Shown here: piece by piece, positions 1 to 5,925 of the stretch | Layout of the letters: each line of letters starts with the position of its first letter | Numbering within the stretch: position 1 is the first letter of the stretch | Assembly: GCA_947624665.1 (NCBI GenBank) | Contig: CANQLK010000004.1 | Coordinates: 1 to 31,376 of the forward strand | Direction of reading: 5' to 3' | Origin: Candidatus Gastranaerophilales bacterium | GTDB taxonomy: Bacteria > Cyanobacteriota > Vampirovibrionia > Gastranaerophilales > Gastranaerophilaceae | DNA length: 31,376 nucleotides | The notes under the pieces: generated by a model | The model's database searches: none | What the model saw: only the letters and a program-made list of their open reading frames with translations | Told to the model about the DNA's origin: nothing | Program-made: the position numbers and the translations under genes

Positions 1-174
1 CCGATTGAAATGAAACAGGGCGATGTTATAAATATTCCTGCAAATGTTAAACACTGGCATGGGAGCGCACCAAACAGCTGGTTTTCTCATATAGCAGTTG
101 AAGTTGACGGCACCGAAACGGAAAATGTTTGGCTGGAAGCAGTAGATGATAGCGAATATTCAAAATTAAAATAG
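1..174 (+). CDS. Cupin-domain protein, 3' end only
   Basis: The frame is open from the first base of the window and stops at TAG (172-174), so only the last 57 codons are seen. The peptide contains GDVINIPANVKHWHGS and then SHIAVEV. This is the second half of a small cupin barrel: a turn (GDV.xIPA), a metal-ligand His in KHWHG, and a final His-containing strand. Single-domain cupins of this kind often bind a metal and are frequently found as uncharacterised proteins or fused to carboxymuconolactone decarboxylase domains. The N-terminus is outside the window, so a fusion cannot be judged. The gene converges with the 607-aa membrane protein gene across the repeat block at 182-386. The function is not known from what is visible. 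Confidence 0.75.
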   Translation, partial: PIEMKQGDVINIPANVKHWHGSAPNSWFSHIAVEVDGTETENVWLEAVDDSEYSKLK

Positions 175-186
175 AAAAAAAACTTC

Positions 187-300
187 TTCGAACTCGCTCA
201 TTACTTTTGCTTCGTTCTACGGAAATTCCGCTCGAACCTGTTATAAAGCTTAGCTTTATGCGGGTTCTCATCATTCTTAAATTATATATAAATACAAAAA
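187..300 (-). repeat. Repeat module X, left copy
   Basis: This stretch matches 2440-2552 closely, with a handful of substitutions and one indel. It contains nested palindromes: CGGAAATTCCG flanked by GTTC/GAAC, and a 7-bp hairpin at 243-259 (ATAAAGC-TTA-GCTTTAT). In the other copy only the loop differs (TTC), so the stem is conserved. It is less AT-rich than the surrounding intergenic DNA. Read on the minus strand it keeps an open frame encoding ...GSSGISVERS..., also conserved in the other copy. Confidence 0.8.
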
Positions 301-386
301 ACAGAGAGGACGGGATTTCTTGGAATTTCCTCTCTCTCTGGCAAGTACCTTATTTCGCTTCGCTCTCATTCGGCTTGCCCTCATTT
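281..386 (-). repeat. Repeat module Y-Z, left copy (direct repeat of 2335-2438)
   Basis: Positions 302-386 align without gaps to 2354-2438, with only a few substitutions. The Y part (about 281-328) includes a slightly diverged copy of the last 16 nt of tRNA-Ser. The Z part (329-386) encodes, on the minus strand, the C-terminal EGKPNESEAK and stop of the 607-aa protein. Together with the right copy it brackets that gene. Confidence 0.85.
296..338 (-). terminator. Rho-independent-like terminator of the 607-aa gene
   Basis: Read on the minus strand, AGAGAGGA and TCCTCTCT form an 8-bp stem around a 17-nt loop and are followed by G and a run of T. It lies directly after the stop codon of the membrane protein gene. 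The left copy differs from the right copy by a change that adds a base pair to the stem, which supports the hairpin. Confidence 0.6.
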
Positions 387-2173
387 TGATTGAGATATTT
401 TATATTAAAATAATTTTTATACTCTTCTAAATATATATTATAATTTTCCTTATACTCGGGTACTTCTCTTAATATTGATTCAAATAAATTTTTAACTTGA
501 TTAGGCGTCACTCGTTTCTGTTTCTTATAAAAATAATAGTGGCTCTGCCTTATATATTTTTCATTATCATCAACATATATATCTTCATAATATACTTTAT
601 CGAAAATTAATTTATAGCTTTTATTCAAGTTTTCTTTCTTTAAAAAGTCTTCCGCATATACAATTGCAGGCAAAAAATCAATCCTTTCAAAATTACCCCT
701 TACCGGTGTTATTATTATCACATAATCCGCATCAAGTATATCATAGTCTACAAATCCCTCATAGGTAAACATTTCAGGGTTAAATATAATATGTCTATAT
801 ATATTAATATCTTTTACCGAAAAATAGGATTTAAATGTAAAAAAATCTATAGAGTATGAGCCACCCAAAACTAATATTTTATAATCTTCTTTTTTATCTT
901 TTTTTATTTCATATTCTAACTTATTAGATATATTTTCTAAGATTTCATAATTTCTATGTTCATATTTAAATAATACAAGTCCATTTATAGAATGTGCAAA
1001 TAATTTATAGAAATCATTTCCTATATTAGAATCATAATTAACATACAGCTTAAAATTAATTAAACTCATTAACATCAGAATATACAAAATAAAATTTTTA
1101 TTTATTTTGCTTTTCCAATTTTTCATATATAACCATATACAATAAAATATAAAAATATATGAACATATTTGGATAAAAAGAATATATTCGTTATTAATCA
1201 TATATAAACACATTAGAATTGAATAAAATAGAAATATTACAAAAAGAAATTTTATATATTGGTTATCTTCTTTTTTATAAATTATTCTAATTATTATTAA
1301 AATAATTGATATTATCAATAAACTAATTTGTAATATTCCAATAGAATGTACTATTTTAATTAAATTGTCAATTACTCCACAGTTATAAGCTTCATAAACA
1401 CTATTTCCTACTGATAACGAGGAAATAACATATTTAAAATTAAATACCAAAAAGAAGAAAGTAAACGCAAATCCAACTATTAAAATATTCTTTAATAAAT
1501 TAAAAAATAACTTCGATTTTTCCAATTCTTTGGAATTAATTATTCGAGGAATGTTAATTAAAATAATTGCTATTATATAAGATATATCAAAAACACAATA
1601 AAATCTTCGTAAAAAAAATATTGCATATAAAGTCAACCCAAGAAGAATCATATTTTTTACAGGAAGCTTTTTTGAAAAATCTATATTATATGTTTTATAT
1701 ATTAATAAAAAAATCAAAATTAAATTTGAAATTTCAGAAAGGCCTAAAAAAGTATTTAGATATAGTTGCGGCATAAATAAAATTGATGTAATTATAAAAA
1801 CATTAAATATTTTATTTTCACGCCAATTAATAATTTTAGTAAATACAGTAAATAATAAAATTCCGATTAAAGGAATTGTATATAAGAATAAATTTCCAAT
1901 TATGAAAAAGAAAAAATAATGTCCTTTAAAGATTAATGAAAAAGGATATAAAGGTAAAATATTAATAATAGAATCGATTTCAAAAAGATTCGATAATATA
2001 TATCCAAATGAAGAATTATCCTTCAAAACAAAAATATCAAAAAAAGACCTGTAACTGTCGGAAAGATAAGGATAGCACAAAGTATTTTTGTAGCAATAAT
2101 AGGCTAATATTACCGCATAAATTGAAAAAACTATAAAAATTATGCTCCAATAAACATATTGTTTTTTATTCAT
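350..2173 (-). CDS. GT-C-like polytopic membrane protein (607 aa)
   Basis: The protein has about 10-12 hydrophobic helices in its first 390 residues, beginning with YWSIIFIVFSIYAVILAYY. A soluble C-terminal domain of about 200 residues follows. An acidic site (SDSYRSFF) sits in the first loop after helix 1, where GT-C glycosyltransferases carry catalytic Asp/Glu. The architecture, an FLRR motif after a middle helix and the final ..VPEYKENYN.. helix are shared with the 589-aa protein at 27452-29221, so the two are homologues. A role in transferring sugar to a lipid-linked or surface glycan is inferred from the fold class only. The gene is very AT-rich and stands alone between direct repeats. 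The last ten residues, EGKPNESEAK, lie inside repeat Z. The start ATG has no Shine-Dalgarno and sits 9 nt after a TATAAT box. No exact family could be named. Confidence 0.75.
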   Translation of the reverse strand: MNKKQYVYWSIIFIVFSIYAVILAYYCYKNTLCYPYLSDSYRSFFDIFVLKDNSSFGYILSNLFEIDSIINILPLYPFSLIFKGHYFFFFIIGNLFLYTIPLIGILLFTVFTKIINWRENKIFNVFIITSILFMPQLYLNTFLGLSEISNLILIFLLIYKTYNIDFSKKLPVKNMILLGLTLYAIFFLRRFYCVFDISYIIAIILINIPRIINSKELEKSKLFFNLLKNILIVGFAFTFFFLVFNFKYVISSLSVGNSVYEAYNCGVIDNLIKIVHSIGILQISLLIISIILIIIRIIYKKEDNQYIKFLFVIFLFYSILMCLYMINNEYILFIQICSYIFIFYCIWLYMKNWKSKINKNFILYILMLMSLINFKLYVNYDSNIGNDFYKLFAHSINGLVLFKYEHRNYEILENISNKLEYEIKKDKKEDYKILVLGGSYSIDFFTFKSYFSVKDINIYRHIIFNPEMFTYEGFVDYDILDADYVIIITPVRGNFERIDFLPAIVYAEDFLKKENLNKSYKLIFDKVYYEDIYVDDNEKYIRQSHYYFYKKQKRVTPNQVKNLFESILREVPEYKENYNIYLEEYKNYFNIKYLNQNEGKPNESEAK

Positions 2174-2281
2174 TTCAGGTTAATTATAAAAAAAAAATAA
2201 TAATTACACAATAATAAACATTTAAGTTTCATATATATTAAACTGCCTGAAAATTATAGAAACAGTTTTTTCTATTAATTA
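387..2281 (-). mobile_element. Candidate gene cassette bracketed by tRNA-Ser-derived repeats
   Basis: The segment holds one gene (607-aa GT-C-like protein) and its promoter. On the left it is bordered by repeat X-Y-Z (187-386) and on the right by Y, Y-Z, X and tRNA-Ser (2282-2639). The bracketing repeats contain the 16-nt 3' end of tRNA-Ser, a common integration target. No integrase, transposase or inverted terminal repeat is present, so mobility is inferred only from the repeat layout and the low GC. Confidence 0.45.
2183..2211 (-). promoter_or_regulatory. Sigma-70-type promoter of the 607-aa gene
   Basis: On the minus strand: TTGTGT, 17-nt spacer, TATAAT. The -10 box ends 9 nt before the ATG, so the transcript should have a 5' leader of only about 3 nt. 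No ribosome-binding site is visible. Confidence 0.55.
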
Positions 2282-2327
2282 TATATATAAATACAAAAAA
2301 CGGAGAGGGCGGGATTTCTTGGAATTT
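2282..2327 (-). repeat. Repeat module Y, extra right copy
   Basis: This copy carries ATAAATACAAAAAACGGAGA and continues with GGGCGGGATTTCTTGGAATTT, the same as the next copy 53 nt further on. It includes a perfect 16-nt match to the 3' end of tRNA-Ser at 2301-2316. It lacks the Z module, so it looks like what remains of a collapsed repeat unit. Confidence 0.8.
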
Positions 2328-2334
2328 ACACTCA

Positions 2335-2438
2335 TTATATAAATACAAAAAAACGGAGAGGGCGGGATTTCTTGGAATTTCCTCTCTCTCGGGCAAGTGC
2401 CTCATTTCGCTTCGCTTTCATTCGGCTTGCCCTCACTT
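2335..2438 (-). repeat. Repeat module Y-Z, right copy
   Basis: Direct repeat of 281-386. It has the perfect 16-nt tRNA-Ser 3' end (2354-2369), the terminator-like hairpin, and a minus-strand tail encoding EGKPNESEAK followed by TGA. The coding tail differs from the left copy only by a synonymous Glu codon and by the stop (TGA against TAA). GGGCAAG/CTTGCCC at the two ends of Z form another inverted repeat. Confidence 0.85.
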
Positions 2439-2439
2439 A

Positions 2440-2552
2440 TTCGAACTCGCTCATTACTTTCGCTTCGTTCTACGGAAATTCCGCTCGAACCTGTTATAAA
2501 GCTTCGCTTTATGGGGTTCTCATCCCTCTTAAATTATATATAAATAAAAAAA
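2440..2552 (-). repeat. Repeat module X, right copy, adjoining tRNA-Ser
   Basis: Second copy of 187-300, with the hairpin ATAAAGC-TTC-GCTTTAT at 2496-2512. It runs directly into the T-tract after tRNA-Ser on the minus strand. With Z it keeps one open minus-strand frame that ends in EGKPNESEAK and TGA. Confidence 0.8.
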
Positions 2553-2639
2553 CGGAGAGGGCGGGATTCGAACCCGCGGTGAAGTTGCCCCCACACAAAC
2601 GTTCCAGGTTTGCACCTTAAACCGCTCGGACACCTCTCC
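2553..2639 (-). tRNA. tRNA-Ser (anticodon GGA)
   Basis: The minus strand begins GGAGAGGTGTCCGAGCGG. The acceptor arm GGAGAGG pairs with CCTCTCC, with G as discriminator. The anticodon loop CTGGAAC lies between CAAAC and GTTTG and gives GGA. There is a long variable arm, as in class II serine tRNAs, and a T-arm GCGGGTTCGAATCCCGC. The length is 87 nt with no encoded CCA, and a run of seven T follows at once. Its last 16 nt recur three times in the repeats at 303-318 (diverged), 2301-2316 and 2354-2369. Confidence 0.97.
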
Positions 2640-2654
2640 TTTCTTCTACTCTAT

Positions 2655-2683
2655 ATTCTAATTGATTAATTTTCGATTGTAAA
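2655..2683 (-). promoter_or_regulatory. Sigma-70-type promoter of tRNA-Ser
   Basis: On the minus strand: TTTACA, 17-nt spacer, TAGAAT. The -10 box ends 15 nt before the first base of the tRNA, which leaves room for a short 5' leader to be removed by RNase P. Confidence 0.6.
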
Positions 2684-2704
2684 GTCATAATTCCTTTTTT
2701 AATA

Positions 2705-2710
2705 TATAAT
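2705..2710 (+). promoter_or_regulatory. -10 box (TATAAT) of the PLD-like gene
   Basis: A perfect -10 hexamer ends 7 nt before the ATG, predicting a leaderless or one-nucleotide-leader mRNA. No convincing -35 is present at 16-18 nt. Confidence 0.4.
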
Positions 2711-2717
2711 TAACGAT

Positions 2718-4490
2718 ATGAAAAGAAAAATTTTTATCATACTTACCCTTTTTATCATTTCCTTTTTTATCTTATATCTCCTTCCGGAGGAAGGATTTAA
2801 AATTCTTAAAATTAATTCTCCGCTCTCAATTTATATTGATTTAAACAAAAATTATATATTCGATGAAAAGACTCCTGTTACAATAGAAAATATCTTCTAC
2901 ATAAATAAAAATACCGATTACTCCAATCATCCCGTTTTTAAAAATTTGTCAGAAGAACAAAAACTCTTTCTAGAGTACAAAGCTTTTAATATAACCGAAA
3001 ATTTATTAAAAAATAAACACGTCGATTTAAAAAACGGCGAAATTTATATAAAAAATCATAAATATACCGACTTAATAAAAGAATCGGGCTTTTTCTACGA
3101 TGAAAGTGCAAAATCCCAAAATAATCTCTTAAACAATATAAATAATATCAATTTGGATGACTATGTTTTATACAACCCTAAAAACAGAAAATATCATAAA
3201 TTGAGCTGTGATGCCTGCACAAAAATCAAAAATTACAAAATAATAAAAAAAGAATTTTTAAAACCGTCAGACACTCCTTGCAAAACCTGCAATTTGACAT
3301 TTCAAAATGTTTCATTTATAAAGCATTCCGCACCCGACAATAAAAAAACAAAATCACTATGCCCTTCAAAGAAATATTATGAAAATAAAAATATAAAAGT
3401 TTTCTTTCTGGATTTAAACGAAATTTATAAACCTTCAAATAAATGCGATAATATTGCCTGCAAAACACTCGAAAAAGAAATAGAAAACAGCAAACATACC
3501 ATTGATTTCGCCGTCTACGGTTTCAATAATCAGCCTGAAATATTTAATGCACTAATTAAAGCAAAAAAACGAGGTGTTAAAATAAGATGGGTATTTGATA
3601 TTTCTAAATCAGGTGAAGATTACTACAAGGATAATCAAAAACTGGCTGATATTATCACTGATTATAATACCGACGAACAATATGAACAATCAAATTCATC
3701 GGCAATAATGCATAATAAATTTTTTATATTTGACTCACAAAAAGTATTTACAGGCTCGGCAAATATTACAACAACCGATTTAAGCGGTTTTAACGCTAAT
3801 TATGCCGTTTTAATAAACTCTAAAGAATTGGCTGATATCTACAAAAAAGAATTTGAACAAATGTATAACGGAATATTCCATAAATATAAAAATTCTCATC
3901 CGAAACCACAAATAAATATAGGAAATAATATAAAAATAACGCCGTTATTTTCTCCTCAGGATGATATTCTTCACCAAAAAATTATTCCGCTTATTAATAA
4001 TGCTAACAAATACATCTATATGCCAATGTTCTTTTTATCAAATAAAGATACGGCAAATGCCTTGATTAAAGCAAAAAACAGAGGTGTAGAAATTAAAATA
4101 ATCTGTGATGCAACCAATTCGCATACTAAAAATTCCGTTCATAAATTACTCAGAACATACGGAATAAAAGTAAAAACCGAAAATTTTGCGGGTAAAATGC
4201 ACATGAAAAGTATAATCATAGACGATAAAATATCTTCAATAGGTTCTATGAACTACACAAACAGCGGTAACAACCGTAACGATGAAAATGTTCTTATTAT
4301 TGAAAATAAAGATATTGCGATTTTCCTCAGAAATACGTTTTTATACCTGTGGAATAAAATTCCCGAGAAATACGAACATTTTGATCCCAGAGCCGAATCG
4401 TTTGAATCCGTAGGCTCTTGCTATGATGGTATAGATAATAATTTTGATAAGAAAATCGATTTTATGGACGACGGCTGCAAAGCAAAATGA
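2718..4490 (+). CDS. Membrane-anchored or secreted phospholipase D-like protein with two HKD motifs
   Basis: Residues 4-22 form a hydrophobic signal anchor or signal peptide. Two PLD half-sites follow: HKD1 at H332/K334/D339 with GSAN at 346-349, and HKD2 at H495/K497/D502 with GSMN at 509-512. Each is preceded by the usual IxxAxxRGVxIxxxxD strand pattern. Family members cleave or transfer phosphodiesters (phospholipids, cardiolipin, DNA). Residues 150-191 form an Ada-like zinc motif (YHKLSCDAC...PCKTC, with Cys 164, 167, 188 and 191), often found beside nuclease domains. The C-terminus carries a MopE-type CYDGIDNN..DKKIDF.DDGC motif (568-587), usually metal-binding and extracellular. Together these suggest an extracytoplasmic phosphodiesterase or nuclease, but the substrate is not evident. 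A TATAAT box lies 7 nt before the ATG and there is no Shine-Dalgarno. The gene converges with smpB, with 10 nt between the stops. Confidence 0.85.
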   Translation: MKRKIFIILTLFIISFFILYLLPEEGFKILKINSPLSIYIDLNKNYIFDEKTPVTIENIFYINKNTDYSNHPVFKNLSEEQKLFLEYKAFNITENLLKNKHVDLKNGEIYIKNHKYTDLIKESGFFYDESAKSQNNLLNNINNINLDDYVLYNPKNRKYHKLSCDACTKIKNYKIIKKEFLKPSDTPCKTCNLTFQNVSFIKHSAPDNKKTKSLCPSKKYYENKNIKVFFLDLNEIYKPSNKCDNIACKTLEKEIENSKHTIDFAVYGFNNQPEIFNALIKAKKRGVKIRWVFDISKSGEDYYKDNQKLADIITDYNTDEQYEQSNSSAIMHNKFFIFDSQKVFTGSANITTTDLSGFNANYAVLINSKELADIYKKEFEQMYNGIFHKYKNSHPKPQINIGNNIKITPLFSPQDDILHQKIIPLINNANKYIYMPMFFLSNKDTANALIKAKNRGVEIKIICDATNSHTKNSVHKLLRTYGIKVKTENFAGKMHMKSIIIDDKISSIGSMNYTNSGNNRNDENVLIIENKDIAIFLRNTFLYLWNKIPEKYEHFDPRAESFESVGSCYDGIDNNFDKKIDFMDDGCKAK

Positions 4491-4500
4491 CGGATTATTT

Positions 4501-4950
4501 TTATTTTCTTTTTACAAGTCTTTGAATATCTCTTGTTTGTGCTTTTTTGGCTAAATCCTCACGCTTATCATACAATTTTTTTCCTTTTGCAAGAGCTATT
4601 TCCAACTTTGCCCAGCCGTTTTCCAAATATAACTCCGTAGGAACTATCGCATAGCCGTCTTTTTTTATTTTACCAACCATTTTGTCAATCTCTTTGCGAT
4701 TTAACAATAACTTTCTTGTACGCTTTTCTTCATGATTATACCTGTTTCCTTGTTCATAAACACTTATATGACAATTATACAGGTATACTTCATTATCCTC
4801 TATCCTGACAAAACTATCCTTTAAATTAACTCCGCCTTTTCTGACAGACTTAATTTCCGTACCTGTTAATACCATTCCTGCATTATATTTATCAAATATA
4901 TGGTATTCGTGATATGCTTTTCTATTTGTTGAAATTATTTTCTTTCCCAT
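4501..4950 (-). CDS. smpB: SsrA-binding protein SmpB
   Basis: The protein is 149 aa, the usual SmpB length. It begins ISTNRKAYHEYHIFDKYNAGMVLTGTEIKSVR, the hallmark N-terminal strand pattern of the OB-fold that binds tmRNA. Further family signatures are NLKDSFVRI, EVYLYNCHI, the RTRKLLLNRKEI block and the LALAKGKK-like sequence IALAKGKKLYDKRE. The basic tail (AKKAQTRDIQRLVKRK) is the part that becomes helical in the decoding centre. SmpB delivers alanyl-tmRNA to stalled ribosomes in trans-translation. The tmRNA gene itself is not in the window. A TATAAT box lies 6 nt before the ATG with no Shine-Dalgarno, so the message may be leaderless. Confidence 0.97.
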   Translation of the reverse strand: MGKKIISTNRKAYHEYHIFDKYNAGMVLTGTEIKSVRKGGVNLKDSFVRIEDNEVYLYNCHISVYEQGNRYNHEEKRTRKLLLNRKEIDKMVGKIKKDGYAIVPTELYLENGWAKLEIALAKGKKLYDKREDLAKKAQTRDIQRLVKRK

Positions 4951-4956
4951 ATTCGA

Positions 4957-4962
4957 ATTATA
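4957..4962 (-). promoter_or_regulatory. -10 box (TATAAT) of smpB
   Basis: On the minus strand a perfect TATAAT ends exactly 6 nt before the smpB ATG, so +1 would fall on the A of the start codon. The -35 region is weak. Confidence 0.4.
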
Positions 4963-4986
4963 CCATTAATAAATTATAGTTTTATA

Positions 4987-5292
4987 CTACATAATTTTGG
5001 TATCTCTAAATTTTTTAAGCCGATTGTAGTAATAATCTATTTTCTTATCTTTTACAATTTGTGACATTCTTATGTCTGCTTTTACAAAATACGGAATATC
5101 TATAATTCCGCTTGATTGTTCATAATCTCTGTATATTTTTATTAAGCAATATTTTAATATAACAATTTTCTCATGTTTTGAAAGTAATATACATTCAAAG
5201 AAGTCTTTAATTTTTTCCAAATAGTTTATTTTATTGTAATCCCGCCAATTTTCTTCACGTGAAAAAATAAGACGTAAATGTCTTTTTCTCAT
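4987..5292 (-). CDS. Hypothetical protein, 101 aa, divergent from a Cro/C1-type regulator
   Basis: I do not recognise a family. The protein is basic and rich in Lys, Tyr and Ile (MRKRHLRLIFSREENW...), with predicted helices, no signal peptide and no membrane segment. The start at 5292 is preferred over an in-frame ATG at 5304, because GGGGGA (5302-5297) lies 4 nt before the 5292 ATG and overlaps the upstream one. The gene is transcribed away from the HTH regulator at 5497. The space between them contains three copies of a 9-nt motif, so it may be that regulator's target. The small size and lone divergent layout resemble phage-remnant or toxin-antitoxin accessory genes, but no motif supports either reading. 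Confidence 0.55.
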   Translation of the reverse strand: MRKRHLRLIFSREENWRDYNKINYLEKIKDFFECILLSKHEKIVILKYCLIKIYRDYEQSSGIIDIPYFVKADIRMSQIVKDKKIDYYYNRLKKFRDTKIM

Positions 5293-5396
5293 ATAGTCCC
5301 CCATTCTTATTTCAACTTTTGTAAATTAACATATCTGTATTATTGTAAAACTAGTGCAAAAAATTGTACTTTATTATATAATACTAATAGTTGGAT

Positions 5397-5474
5397 TTAC
5401 ATTATAGTATATTTCATACTTATTATATTACATTATCAGGGAATGAAATACAATACTATTGCAACATAATGTAA
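5397..5474. promoter_or_regulatory. Candidate operator region with three TTACATTAT half-sites
   Basis: TTACATTAT occurs at 5397-5405 and 5428-5436, and its exact reverse complement ATAATGTAA at 5466-5474. All three lie in the 204-nt divergent intergenic region just upstream of the HTH gene. The spacings (31 and 38 nt between starts) are about three and three-and-a-half helical turns. This fits autoregulation by the adjacent XRE-type protein. The region is AT-rich, so chance is possible. Confidence 0.4.
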
Positions 5475-5496
5475 CAAAATAGTTCAGGTGGTAAAA

Positions 5497-5919
5497 ATGA
5501 GTATATGTAAAAGAATTAAAGAATTAAAATCCGTCTTAAAAATGACATCTTCCGAATTGGGAATAAAATTGAATATTCCCGCAAGAACAATTGGCAGCTA
5601 CGAAAGAGGTGAAGCTCAACCCGGTTCCAAGTTCTTAAATGCACTTATTCTGGAGTTCGGCGTTAATATTAACTGGCTTCTTTCAGGTGTCGGCGATATG
5701 TTTATTACTAAGAAAACTCAGTTTGATATTGACTTTATCGCTAATCTTAAAGAAACTTTCAAGCTCTCGGAAGATGAACTTAAAGGTTTAATCGACATCC
5801 TTGAAACTGATGCCAGCCGTGATATGATTCTTAAATTTATCCAAATAAAACAAGGCAATAAAGAAGCTCTGGACAGCTTAATTTACAATCTTCAAGGTAT
5901 AAAAGCCATTTACGGATAA
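5497..5919 (+). CDS. XRE/Cro-C1-type helix-turn-helix transcriptional regulator
   Basis: The protein is 140 aa from the ATG at 5497, which has AGGTGG 5 nt upstream. An in-frame GTG at 5488 overlaps that ribosome site and is less likely. Residues about 3-65 form a five-helix HTH_XRE domain (IKELKSVLKMTSSELGIKLN, then IPARTIGSYERGEAQPG). It is followed by FGVNINWLLSGVGDMF, the same turn found at the end of many phage CI-type DNA-binding domains. The second half is a short helical region rich in acidic residues, probably for dimerisation. There is no LexA-type peptidase domain. It converges with the helicase gene, with 6 nt between the stops. It likely represses its own promoter and the divergent small gene. 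Confidence 0.85.
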   Translation: MSICKRIKELKSVLKMTSSELGIKLNIPARTIGSYERGEAQPGSKFLNALILEFGVNINWLLSGVGDMFITKKTQFDIDFIANLKETFKLSEDELKGLIDILETDASRDMILKFIQIKQGNKEALDSLIYNLQGIKAIYG

Positions 5920-5925
5920 TCTAAA

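Noticed and set aside
47..274. Minus-strand open frame of 75 aa over repeat X and the cupin end
   Set aside because: Half of it is antisense to the cupin coding sequence, and the rest is the repeat. There is no ribosome-binding site. The repeat frame is noted as a finding, not as a gene.
2240..2268. AAACTG/CAGTTT hairpin followed by T-run as a plus-strand terminator
   Set aside because: Only a 6-bp AT-rich stem with a long loop, and no plus-strand gene ends there.
2372..2620. Plus-strand open frame of 82 aa ending in ..GFEPAVKLPPHKRSRFAP
   Set aside because: It runs through repeats Z and X and then antisense through tRNA-Ser. Such frames are a known annotation artefact of tRNA-Ser genes.
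5293..5304. Earlier start (MGDY..) for the 101-aa protein
   Set aside because: The purine-rich ribosome site overlaps this ATG and is correctly spaced for the next Met at 5292.
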